A stretch of DNA of 25,000 bases, from NCBI GenBank assembly GCA_018136815.1, contig JADDIW010000064.1, positions 1 to 25,000 of the forward strand, written 5' to 3'. The notes below the pieces were generated by a model that was not told where the DNA came from, searched no databases, and saw only the letters and a program-made list of their open reading frames with translations. This document shows, piece by piece, positions 9,278 to 16,456 of the stretch. The stretch comes from Isochrysis galbana. Its lineage: Eukaryota; Haptophyta; Isochrysidales; Isochrysidaceae. Every line of letters starts with the position of its first letter. The first letter of the stretch is position 1. The translations under genes were made by a program, and so were the position numbers.

Positions 9278-10036
9278 GTGGGTGTGAACATGCGTTGAGG
9301 TGGAGGCCGGACGGGCAGAGTTGTTCTCTCTAGCACGCGTCTTACGCGCGCTAGCTCGCCATCTTTCCGTCTTATCTTTTGGTCTATCAGATATCAGCGG
9401 GCCCCCACGTTACCCGCGTAAGCCCGCGGGCACACCATCAGACAGGGCAAGATTAGGCATGGTGCAGCTGATGGTTGCATGATGTGTATGGGGGCTTTGT
9501 GGCGGTATTTTGGAGCATTTCTGGGCCCAACACTTGTCCTCGCACTGACAAGGTGCTCAAATTCCTCACCTCCGCCCTCTCCTCCTCCGCCATTGACGCC
9601 CCCGCCCTCTATGTCGCCCTCTCATCCACCGCCACCGCCCCCCCCCCTTCGCCGCACTCTCCGCCACCCAATTGCTTCCAGAACATTTCGACGATCTTTG
9701 CCGTATGCTCGCCGACATCAAGGCCGACGCCGACGCACTGTGCGCCGAGGGAGTCAGCGCCACGAGCCCCATAGGAAAAGAACATGATGCCCTCATGGAG
9801 GGAGATTTTAAATTTAAATTTTTAACAAATTTTTATGGGTCGCGGCGCGGCAAAGGAACGGGACTAGCGCGCACACAAGACAGGACTCCCTGCCGCGGCG
9901 AGCGCAAGCACCCTTCCCCCTTATGCCACCCAGCTCTTCACTAGCTTACTACCTGCGCTAGCCGGAGCACCCCTCCCTCCACACTCAAACAGCCCTCCAC
10001 GCCAGGATCCTGTTCTGGTCTCGCAGGCAAGGGGGC
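9278..10036. other. Intergenic stretch with a gene fragment
   Basis: Beyond the broken coding fragment at 9553-9753 I see no gene. A short TTTAAATTTAAATTTTT patch lies near 9808-9825. The stretch 9930-10036 shows nothing notable. Confidence 0.5.
9553..9753 (+). pseudogene. Coding fragment with a frameshift at a 10-C run
   Basis: From 9553, after an AG that could be an acceptor, one frame reads VLKFLTSALSSSAIDAPALY, with a helical, alanine-rich character. At the run of ten Cs (9638-9647) the sense moves to another frame reading FAALSATQLLPEHFDDLCRM followed by LADIKADADALCAEGV. The two halves have the same style and join cleanly if the C run changes by one base or so. No start, end or family is recognisable. 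It may be a relic, an unrecognised exon, or a gene with a homopolymer sequencing error. Confidence 0.35.
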
Positions 10037-10750
10037 CTAACTAATTAATGGGAGGGAGAGGAGCAACTCCTCAAAGAGGAGCTTTGGGGAAGGAGATGTT
10101 TGAGTGGGGGCGCTATACCCTTGCGCTAGGCATGGGCAGCGACGCCGCCTCAACACATGTCCTCCCTCTGGTCTTGAGTCGAAATTTTTGGTGTTTGAAA
10201 CCGAGGGCGAGGGGGTTTGTGCTTCTTGGGTTGGTTGTAGTGGGATGAGAGAGTGGGAGATGGAGTGAAGTGTTGAAAGAGGGCCCAAGGCAGGGCACTG
10301 AGTTGTAGGTACTTGTGACCCAAAAGCGTGGGGTGAAAACGGGAAGTGTATCAACATGTGTCTTGAATTGAAAGTTTTGGTGCTTTGAACAGAGGGCAGG
10401 GGGGTTCGTGCTGTTTGGGTTGGTTGAAGTGTGAAGGGGGAGTGGGAGAGGGAGTCTAGTGTTGAAAGAGGGCCCAAGGCAGGGCACTGAGTGATTGGTA
10501 CTAGTGGCCCACAAGAGTGGGGTGAAGACGAGAATTGTGTCAACAAGTTGGAAAACAGAGGCATGGGGTGCTCTCCGTATGGGGTTGATGGTTGTGAAGT
10601 GCCCTCCCATGTTGGGTGCACTGATGGTAGAGGTTTCCACCATGGGGAGGGTAGCTGAGCTACCCTCCCACATGAGGTGCTCTTGGGGTGTGAAGGTTTC
10701 CCACTGTAGGAGGGGGCCTCAAAGACCCCCTGCATGATGCGCAGAGCCAT
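10037..10750 (-). CDS. Hypothetical repeat protein (63-residue repeat)
   Basis: This frame of 237 residues starts at the ATG at 10750 and is rich in Pro, Ser and Thr. Two copies of a 189-base repeat encode two 63-residue units, each with PTTQCPALGPLSTL-like (or PITQCPALGPLSTL) and LQPTQ(E/T)A(Q/R)TP segments. The repeat length is a multiple of three, so the frame survives duplication, but a second minus-strand frame also stays open over the same repeat. An open frame is therefore not strong proof of coding. No family is recognised. It may be a low-complexity surface protein or simply a repeat with no stops. Confidence 0.25.
   Translation of the reverse strand: MALRIMQGVFEAPSYSGKPSHPKSTSCGRVAQLPSPWWKPLPSVHPTWEGTSQPSTPYGEHPMPLFSNLLTQFSSSPHSCGPLVPITQCPALGPLSTLDSLSHSPFTLQPTQTARTPLPSVQSTKTFNSRHMLIHFPFSPHAFGSQVPTTQCPALGPLSTLHSISHSLIPLQPTQEAQTPSPSVSNTKNFDSRPEGGHVLRRRRCPCLAQGYSAPTQTSPSPKLLFEELLLSLPLIS
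10172..10549. repeat. Two diverged 189-base direct repeats
   Basis: Units begin at 10172 (TCTTGAGTCGAAATTTTTGG) and 10361 (TCTTGAATTGAAAGTTTTGG). Long identical blocks occur in both, including TGTTGAAAGAGGGCCCAAGG. The next TCAACA at 10540 marks the end of the second unit. The spacing of 189 equals 63 codons. Confidence 0.85.
10645..10669. repeat. 25-base near-perfect palindrome
   Basis: Arms GGGAGGGTAGCT and AGCTACCCTCCC flank one central G. It lies in the N-terminal part of the repeat-protein frame. It could act as a hairpin or a binding site. Confidence 0.8.
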
Positions 10751-10906
10751 GGTGGCAACCTGTTCGGTGCCAGTGCTCGCCACCCCGCGCGCTTGCGCGG
10801 GTGTGGTTTGGATGGGTTACCGGAATCATTGCCACCCAAACCAAGCAAATTATCAAGCAACCGCGACCCCAAATCACCGATAACCCAAACACGTCGCGAG
10901 AAAGAC

Positions 10907-10934
10907 GGAGAGAGAGAGCGAGAGAGAGAGAGAC
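10907..10934 (+). repeat. (AG)n microsatellite
   Basis: Almost uninterrupted AG dinucleotides span about 28 bases at the left margin of the structured non-coding segment. Confidence 0.8.
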
Positions 10935-11043
10935 TCCGCAGCGACGGCCGGAGCGTGTCTCCCTTGTAACTTCCCACGTAGCGGAGAGTCCAAAGGGGAG
11001 CGTCATGTCGCGCGACCGCGGCGATCACTTCGGATACAAATTG

Positions 11044-11892
11044 CAACGAGATATCTTCACGACGGAAGAAATCTTGTCGTTGAGCGTGAACCTTCTAGAC
11101 GCTTCTAACGAACAACCCTGAGTAGCAACCAAGGGGAAGAAACAGCAAAGGGGCCAAGGCTTGCATGTAACTTGCATCAAGGGGAAAGATTCCCTCACCT
11201 AAGAAGCGAACCTACACCGAAGGCCCAAGGGGAGATGGCAAATTAAAGCTCAAATCTCGAGCGGATAGAGCAACCGACTCGCTCGCCAAAACCTTGACCG
11301 AGAAGAACGAAGCAAGGACCTACAAGCCAAGGGTAGCAGACCTAGGGAATGTGAGAGGAAACTTCCGCACGCCAACGCGAACGCCAAACGCCGGAAGACA
11401 ACGAAACCCTAACCAGGCTAAGCAGAACCTGTGAAGAACAGGCCTGGACGACAACGAAAGTTAGCGCAAGTCCCAAGAAAGAACCGGAACACCGGAACCC
11501 AACAAGAAACGACAAGCCTTGCAAGATGCTAAACAAGCATCCTGAATGAAGGCACCCCGAGAGCCTGACTGAGACAAGCGCGCAGCGAGCGACAGGCGAC
11601 CTGGCTCCTTTGGGTCAAGATTGCCCGAAAGGAGGAAACCTGGAATCTAGACCTGACAAACAGGCTAGACGGAACGAAACGAGAACTCGAATTCTAGGTC
11701 GCTAGGGACGAACCCTACCAACCTAGATGTACCTGAGCTTCACCGTGTGGCCGCACGGCGAAGGACCTGGAAATAAGAGCCTGGAAAGAAATCGCATCAT
11801 CTAGGATGAATGCGACAGTTCCCAGTCCAGACACCCAAATGGGGATGCCCGACCCCATCCAGAATTTCGTTCACCCGACTCCCGGCGGGGAG
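11044..11892. ncRNA. Candidate large structured RNA: dense stem-loop array
   Basis: There is no reading frame of useful length on either strand, yet the sequence folds into one stem-loop after another. Examples, given as paired arms: 11044-11049/11077-11082 with inner TCTTC/GAAGA (about 14 pairs in all), 11083-11087/11099-11103, 11258-11262/11281-11285, 11362-11367/11392-11397, 11413-11418/11442-11447, 11516-11520/11549-11553 enclosing 11525-11529/11537-11541, 11605-11614/11624-11634, 11646-11655/11661-11669, 11693-11699/11721-11727 enclosing 11703-11707/11713-11717, 11738-11747/11754-11763, 11792-11800/11806-11815, 11839-11844/11853-11858 and 11879-11883/11888-11892. Loop centres are about 40 to 60 bases apart. 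The strand is unknown; a TATA-like box at 12127-12118 would serve the minus strand. It could be an untranslated leader of a mobile element or a free RNA. No known RNA family is recognised. Confidence 0.4.
11131..11234 (+). repeat. AAGGGGA motif with 48-base spacing
   Basis: AAGGGGAAG, AAGGGGAAA and AAGGGGAGA start at 11131, 11179 and 11227, exactly 48 bases apart. They lie at the start of the stem-loop region and have a similar repeat interval. Confidence 0.5.
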
Positions 11893-11967
11893 AAGGGCCA
11901 AAGCGCCGCGCTAGCCGCCGGTGCCGCTCGCGACGGAGTGGCTCAGAGCCCTCCGGCTACGCTCGAC

Positions 11968-12273
11968 TCAACAACCACACGATAGACACGATTCGGAAAA
12001 CATCCAGACCAACGAAACAAGGAGAGCTTCGACTCCCTTAAACATGAAGAAAGAATGACGAAAAAATTCTTCCAGAAGTTCCGATCTCGAGCCTCTAACA
12101 GCGCGATCAGCTAACTTCCTTATATACTCTATCGGGCTATAAATTCCGAAGTGGTGAGGTAGAGGACCATCTAAGAGGACAGAGGCTGCGTCTTGGAGGG
12201 CTGCGTCTTGGAGGGCTGCGCCTCGGAGCTCGCATCGGCGGAGGAATGACGGCATAAAGGCGTCGAGGGACAC
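11968..12273 (-). CDS. Doubtful 101-residue reading frame
   Basis: The minus frame reads MSLDAFMPSFLRRC near its start and includes YSPIEYIRKLADRA and a hydrophobic, cysteine-rich end. It spans a 15-base minisatellite that gives the ALQDA repeat. No family is recognised. A TATATAAGG box lies inside the frame, which argues that this is promoter DNA rather than coding sequence. The plus strand of the same area holds a rival frame (11806-12114) interrupted by one TAG. Confidence 0.15.
   Translation of the reverse strand: MSLDAFMPSFLRRCELRGAALQDAALQDAASVLLDGPLPHHFGIYSPIEYIRKLADRAVRGSRSELLEEFFRHSFFMFKGVEALLVSLVWMFSESCLSCGC
12118..12127 (-). promoter_or_regulatory. TATA-like box facing the stem-loop array
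   Basis: GTATATAAGG on the minus strand is the best TATA-like sequence in this area. Transcription from it would run leftwards through the stem-loop region. No other promoter element was identified. Confidence 0.3.
12184..12228. repeat. 15-base minisatellite, three copies
   Basis: GGCTGCGTCTTGGAG occurs at 12184 and 12199, and once more as GGCTGCGCCTCGGAG at 12214, with two substitutions. Confidence 0.9.
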
Positions 12274-12398
12274 CTTGAACTAGAAATTTAATATGACCAG
12301 TAGTATTTAAAATTGGTGGCTACGTAAACGCAAATCATAAAAAGAAAATTTACAACTTCCTCTTTCGACGGAACGCGACCTTCCTTCACGCCATTTCT

Positions 12399-12498
12399 CC
12401 TAATACTTCCTCAGGCGTCGACACCGTCCCCCCCCCCGCATACCCACGGGAGACAAGAGATGACTGTTTACGGTGTCAATCGCCGTCATGTTGATAGG
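12399..12498 (-). promoter_or_regulatory. Candidate SECIS element in the 3' UTR of the GILT gene
   Basis: Read on the minus strand, 105 bases after the stop codon, the order of parts matches a eukaryotic SECIS. Basal helix: CCTA at 12498-12495 with TAGG at 12402-12399. Core quartet: ATGAC with TGA at 12488-12486, opposite TGAG at 12413-12410, which gives the tandem G.A/A.G pairs. Helix II: GGCG/CGCC then GACACCGT (12477-12470) with ACGGTGTC (12427-12420), separated by a 3x2 internal loop. An AAA (12469-12467) stands at the 5' side of the apical part, as required. A further CTCCCG/CGGGGG stem would make it form II. Helix II is slightly longer than usual (15 bases from quartet to AAA). It would direct selenocysteine insertion at the TGA in exon 1. 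Confidence 0.62.
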
Positions 12499-12602
12499 TG
12501 CGATGGGATCACGGGCCGTAAAGTTGCCCTGCCAATTCAAGCGATTATCTTCAATGCCACACCACACGGACGATTTGGCGATCCAAAGACAGCATCGCGA
12601 AA

Positions 12603-13608
12603 TTACGCCATGCAGAGATCGGTGGCCTCCGTTGCAACAGGTTGCGACGAGGCTGCCACACACGCGATAGGTGTTCGAGGCCCTTCGTAAGCTGCACACA
12701 CTTCTGCGATTAGCTTCTGGCCATCAGAAGCCGAATGCACGCCATTGACCACTACCCACGGTACGTACCTGCGCATGGAGGGGACATTGCATAGTGCAAT
12801 GAGCATCGTAGTGGTAGCAGGAACATTAACATGACTCCACTACTTTTGGAATGGGCGAATTGCCACGCAGCTTACTTATGGGTAGACGGTGTCATGTTGC
12901 GAAACTTTTTCTGTAGAGCAGCCGAGCGCGCCTTATCAAAGACGCATGCCTCGATCCTAGTGAGATCAAGACCCGTCGAAGCTGCGCACTCCGAAGCTTG
13001 CTTTTTGATGGTCCACCCGGAGTCAATGTTGGATTCCATGCACTCATAGAAAGGGAAGTAAGTGTCGAATGACGGATACACATCGATGAGGCACTGCTCG
13101 TAAGAATTAGCCAAGCATTCTTCGGGTCCATGCTGGCACGTGAGAGCGCCAGATGGGCTGAGTTTTGCATTACCAAATGGCAGCATCGTCACATTCATTA
13201 TGTCTCCTACCTGCGTTAAGCACGTGGCAGGCAAGCACCCAGGCCGGTGGCAAGGGCTACGTGAGTGCACCAATTGTGCAAGCCTTCATCTCTAGCCCAT
13301 TTGCCTCCCTCCCTCCCTTTCCTCCTCTTCCGACTGTGTCCTCGACCTTGTCTGTGTGCGAACGTGTCACTGGCCCGAACTGAAGCAGCCTTGCTCCAGC
13401 GTGCAGGGATGGTGGCTTTTCGCCTTCCTAGGTCCCACCCGTCCATTCTCCCCCCAGTCCCGCCCTCTCCGTCTCTCACCTCTTTGACTGCTTGCACGAG
13501 CGCGCCAGTCACGAGGCCAGAGCAGCCGTGTCACAGCGCCTCTGTACACACGAGCACAGGCACACGCCCTGTGCTGGCGAGCAAGGCGAGCTGGAACGCC
13601 GGGAACAT
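12603..13608 (-). CDS. GILT-family thiol reductase, candidate selenoprotein
   Basis: Proposed exons on the minus strand are 13608-13480, 13210-12876 and 12768-12603, giving 209 residues in consistent phase. Borders are GAG|GTGAGA...AACGCAG and AA|GTAAGC...TGCGCAG. GILT (gamma-interferon-inducible lysosomal thiol reductase) proteins reduce disulfides in acidic compartments through a CxxC motif. Family marks: MLPFGNAKL at 53-61, the signature CQHGPEEC plus LANSYEQC at 68-83, and YVPWVVVNG near 156-164 followed by VC and C. Where the first catalytic cysteine is expected the sequence reads TEAL-TGA-HGC: TGA at 13533-13531 is codon 26 and the resolving Cys is residue 29. Frame and similarity run through the TGA, so it most likely encodes selenocysteine, giving UHGC. 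A SECIS-like fold follows the stop. The N-terminus MFPAFQLALLASTG is a short hydrophobic leader. A single TGA mutation or error is the alternative. Confidence 0.8.
12769..12875 (-). other. Intron 2 of the GILT gene
   Basis: This 107-base phase 2 intron runs from GTAAGC to TGCGCAG. Without splicing the frame stops at once (the donor itself contains TAA). Splicing joins NMTPSTH to KYVPWVVVNG, as in the family. Confidence 0.8.
13211..13479 (-). other. Intron 1 of the GILT gene
   Basis: This 269-base phase 0 intron runs from GAG|GTGAGA to CTTAACGCAG. It joins the helix LVQAVKE after the active site to VGDIMNVTMLPFGN, matching the spacing in plant and animal GILT proteins. Confidence 0.75.
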
Positions 13609-13661
13609 CTCGACTGCCCTAAGCGAGGGAACAGTCCACTCTTTCCGCAGAGAGCTTACGG

Positions 13662-13775
13662 CAGGGAGAGGGAAAGGGGAGAGGGGGAGAGAGAGAGAGG
13701 AGAGGAGGAAGAAAAAAAGGGAGTGAATAGAAAACTACGTCGAGGGGTGGGGGGTGGGTGGGGGAAGGGGGGGGG
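13662..13775 (+). promoter_or_regulatory. Purine tract and G-quadruplex-type tract upstream of the GILT gene
   Basis: Bases 13662-13722 are nearly pure purine on the plus strand, so CT-rich on the GILT sense strand. They may be the polypyrimidine tract of an undetected 5' intron or a promoter tract. Bases 13742-13775 contain at least four G runs separated by one or two bases, able to form a G-quadruplex. Confidence 0.4.
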
Positions 13776-14313
13776 CGACACCCACCCTCCACCCACGGCA
13801 TCATCACACGGACTACTAGCTACCTACTTACTACTCTAGAGTAGAGGCTATCGCTTCGCAGGCAGCGGCGCTTCGCAGCCAGCACGCGCATGCGCCGATG
13901 GCGCCTGGGGCCTCCCTCCCCAGGGCATGCAGCAGCCACCAAGGGGTCCCCAAGAAAGTACTCGAAGTCGGCGCGCGACGTACAGGCAAAGGACAAAGGA
14001 GCGGCTCGGCGTCCTCGAAGTAGCCCGGTCACTCACTAGGGGGGTGCGAAGGGCACCATCGGTAATGGGCAAACGAGGACCTAAATAAGCTCCCTATATG
14101 TTCTGGTATGAGAGATCAGCAAAAAAAATCCGGGGTCCTCCGGCAAAATTTTCGAAAAATACTCAATTTCAGGCCTTTGAAGGCCGCGCAGAAATATACA
14201 ACGGGCCCCCTCCGGTATAATTTTATCGATGGCCTTCAAGCGCGCCTCTCACAGCGCATTACGAAGCCATGGTCATCACCAGCAAACACGGTCGATACAG
14301 CCTGAATCTGTAC

Positions 14314-14496
14314 CCTAGATGGGAAATACGTATTTACCGTATTTGGCCAGAGGCCAAATACATATGTATTTGGCTGTATTTGAAGCGTGTCCTGGGTTGT
14401 AGGCCTCGAATGTATTTGAAATGTATTTGGCCGGAGGCCAAATACATATGTATTTGGCTGTATTTGCAAGCCCCAGCACCGTATTTCCCATCTAGG
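14314..14496. mobile_element. MITE-like element with 16-bp terminal inverted repeats
   Basis: This 183-base element is bounded by perfect inverted repeats CCTAGATGGGAAATAC (14314-14329) and GTATTTCCCATCTAGG (14481-14496). Inside are two 44-base direct repeats (14339-14382 and 14423-14466). Each begins with a 23-base hairpin whose arms are GTATTTGGCC and GGCCAAATAC, followed by the palindrome AAATACATATGTATTT. It has no coding capacity. No clear target duplication is visible. A truncated relative ends at 7664 and a diverged one lies at 14721-14828. Confidence 0.7.
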
Positions 14497-14720
14497 TTCT
14501 GTACGCACCGCAATACAATACTTCTATGATTTCATGGCAGGCGGCCGTTCTGCAAGACGACGACGAGGCATGTGAAGAGGCCCTGCCCGCCGCGCGTGGC
14601 AGGCCGTGAAGCATGACCCCCTTTGGCGTGCTCCCCAGCAAAAGTGCTCGTTGCCGTTGCTCGGTGCGCACGTGCGCACGGCAGCGCGCCACGCGCAGGG
14701 CGCGCGCGCTCGCGCACGCC

Positions 14721-14828
14721 GCTAGCTGCTATAAACACTGTGGCCAAACAGGAGGGGGTTTGAAACACGGCAAAACACGGCTGTGTTTGGCTTTTGTAGA
14801 AACACGGTAAACACGTGTTTCCCAGCTA
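14721..14828. mobile_element. Diverged relative of the CCCATCTAGG element
   Basis: The right end reads ACGTGTTTCCCAGCTAGG (ending 14828). The left end, CTAGCTGCTATAAACAC (from 14721), is an imperfect inverted match. The interior repeats AAACACGG and GTGTTTGGCT, the same layout as the 14314 element but with TGTTT in place of TATTT. Confidence 0.5.
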
Positions 14829-14860
14829 GGCTGACAGCCCAAAAGTCCAAAGTAAAAGTG

Positions 14861-14903
14861 ATGCATATGCATATGCATATGCATATGGCATATGGCATAT
14901 GGG
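14861..14903. repeat. ATGCAT/ATATGGC short repeat
   Basis: ATGCAT units followed by three CATATGG units form a strongly self-complementary tract about 190 bases before the monooxygenase ATG. A similar CATATGGCATATGGGG occurs near 18281-18296. Confidence 0.8.
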
Positions 14904-15094
14904 CCGACCCCCCGAAACCGACGACAAAGAAATGAGGGGGAAAGCGGAATGGAAGTGAGTGTCCACAAGGGCGGTAGCTGAGATATTTGCCCTGTCGTGG
15001 GTAGCTCACAGCCTAGCAGAGTGAAGAATAATACAGTATTACATAGGTGATGTCTCGTCCTTTTATTTAACCCTAGAACGTTGGATCGGAGCGA

Positions 15095-16456
15095 ATGGAA
15101 GTCATCGTCCTTGGAGCCGGAGCCTCCGGGCTGTCCGCGGCGATCCTGCTCGCGCGCGAGCACGGCGCGCGCGTGACGGTGTATGAGCGGCAGCTTGATC
15201 TCTCCCAGTCAGACGAGGAGAGCTATCCCATCGGAGTAAATCCGCGGGGACTGAGGACTCTCGCGATGGTTGAGCCGACGATGGAAGTGGGAGACACGTC
15301 CGCCAAGGTGGAGGCCTGGTCGATCTGGGAGGGAAGCAGGCGGGTCGCGTTGCTTCCGAGTGGAACGGTTGTAGCCACAACTCGTGGTCATGTCGTCACT
15401 GAGCTCTGGCGTGTCGCGCAGCAAACCGAAGGTGTGACGATCAGGATGGGCATGAACCTGCGTGATGTTGATCTGAGCTCGAGCTCGCTCACATTCGAGT
15501 CTCAGCATGACGGCCGGAAAGCCGATGATACCGGTGTCTTTGAAGAGGTGGTTCACTTCTCTGGCAAGCGCTTGCTCGACTGCACCGGGTGCTTCTCAAA
15601 GGTCAGACCTGCAGTGCAGAATGCGGACCCAAGCTTGGGGGTGACAACGACACCATGGCGGCTGCATTTCCGCAATCTTTATACTGCGCCTCATCCGGCA
15701 CAAGTCAGCCTTGATCCCAAGGTGCACCACATCTTTACCTCCGCGGGTATTTATGCGGCCGTCCTGAAGGGATCGCGCTGGGTTTTCAGTCTCTCAGCCA
15801 ACAAGGAGCGCGACTCAGATTGCGATTGGATGCTCGCAGAAGAGTCGACCGCTGGAGGCATAGAGCGACTCAAGGCTCATCTTGCCCAGCACTGTCCAGC
15901 CGCACTTGGCATGGTGGAAGAGGAGGAGTACAAACGTTTCTTCACACGCCGCACTTTTACTGGCCAAGTTGTGCAGCTCAGCCGCCTCCATCACGGCGAA
16001 AGCATCCTCTTCCTTGGCGATGCCGCACACTCCGTGTTTCCGGCAACCGGTGAAGGTATCAATTCAGCCCTTGAGGACGTCAGCACATTAATTGAAATCC
16101 TCGCCAGTGCAAAAGCGCAAGTTGGCGGGGATGCAAGTGCGGTGCACGACTTGTTCGCGAGGTACAACGAGGCACGAATCGATGACTCTTACGCCCTCAC
16201 GGAGTATGCTGCTTTCCTTGTGGGAGCTGAGAAGGCCAGCATTGCTGAGCGGAAGCGGCGCCAAGTGGCAATGATCATGATGATTATCTTGACGAAGTTG
16301 CGTATATTCTCGCCGACGTGGTCAGACAAGTCGTTCGGCCGACTGGCAGAACAACGGGAAAGATATAGCGTGATTCAAGCTAGGTGGCGAGCCCAACGCG
16401 ACAAGGTCGAACCTTGGGCAGAGCGCCTTGTCCGATGCTTTGGACGTAGCAAGTAG
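15095..16456 (+). CDS. FAD-dependent monooxygenase, kynurenine 3-monooxygenase-like
   Basis: This intronless 453-residue flavoprotein is a group A aromatic hydroxylase. The N-terminal Rossmann fold VIVLGAGASGLSAAILLA (3-20) with YER at 30-32 binds the ADP part of FAD. The DG-type motif is DCTGCFSKVR (162-171). The GD motif with the following helix is FLGDAAHSVFPATGEGINSA (306-325), which contacts the FAD ribityl chain. YPIGVNPRGLRTL (44-56) sits where kynurenine 3-monooxygenases have their substrate and FAD loop, and the basic, partly hydrophobic C-terminus (MIMMIILTK then RERYSVIQARW) recalls their membrane-linked tail. NADPH-dependent hydroxylation of an aromatic substrate is the family reaction; the exact substrate is inferred. 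The start is the first ATG; the frame begins directly with the flavin fold, with a TTTATTTAA about 25 bases upstream. Confidence 0.88.
   Translation: MEVIVLGAGASGLSAAILLAREHGARVTVYERQLDLSQSDEESYPIGVNPRGLRTLAMVEPTMEVGDTSAKVEAWSIWEGSRRVALLPSGTVVATTRGHVVTELWRVAQQTEGVTIRMGMNLRDVDLSSSSLTFESQHDGRKADDTGVFEEVVHFSGKRLLDCTGCFSKVRPAVQNADPSLGVTTTPWRLHFRNLYTAPHPAQVSLDPKVHHIFTSAGIYAAVLKGSRWVFSLSANKERDSDCDWMLAEESTAGGIERLKAHLAQHCPAALGMVEEEEYKRFFTRRTFTGQVVQLSRLHHGESILFLGDAAHSVFPATGEGINSALEDVSTLIEILASAKAQVGGDASAVHDLFARYNEARIDDSYALTEYAAFLVGAEKASIAERKRRQVAMIMMIILTKLRIFSPTWSDKSFGRLAEQRERYSVIQARWRAQRDKVEPWAERLVRCFGRSK

Larger units (their letters stand above)
13609..15094. other. Intergenic region rich in palindromic elements
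   Basis: No gene is seen. From left to right it holds a CT-rich tract on the GILT sense strand, a G-rich tract, the palindrome CTCTAGAGTAGAG near 13836, the 16-base palindrome GTGCGCACGTGCGCAC (14664-14679), two MITE-like elements and ATGCAT-type repeats just upstream of the monooxygenase gene. Confidence 0.6.

Noticed and set aside
11401..11800. Ribosomal RNA, group I/II intron or hammerhead ribozyme as explanation of the stem-loop array
   Set aside because: None of the conserved rRNA landmarks, intron core elements or the CUGANGA/GAAA hammerhead core is found in the right arrangement.
11806..12114. Plus-strand frame of about 102 codons starting MNATVPSPDTQMGMP with a single in-frame TAG at 11983-11985, coding-looking on both sides (SLKHEERMTKKFF after the stop)
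   Set aside because: It overlaps the stem-loop array and a rival minus-strand frame. No family is recognisable and one stop interrupts it. Readthrough or a gag-like relic is possible but not supported enough to call.
15095..16456. A tryptophan/kynurenine gene cluster formed by the monooxygenase and the aminotransferase
   Set aside because: The genes are 6 kb apart with the GILT gene and several repeats between them, and substrate assignments are only family-level. Proximity alone is weak in a eukaryote.
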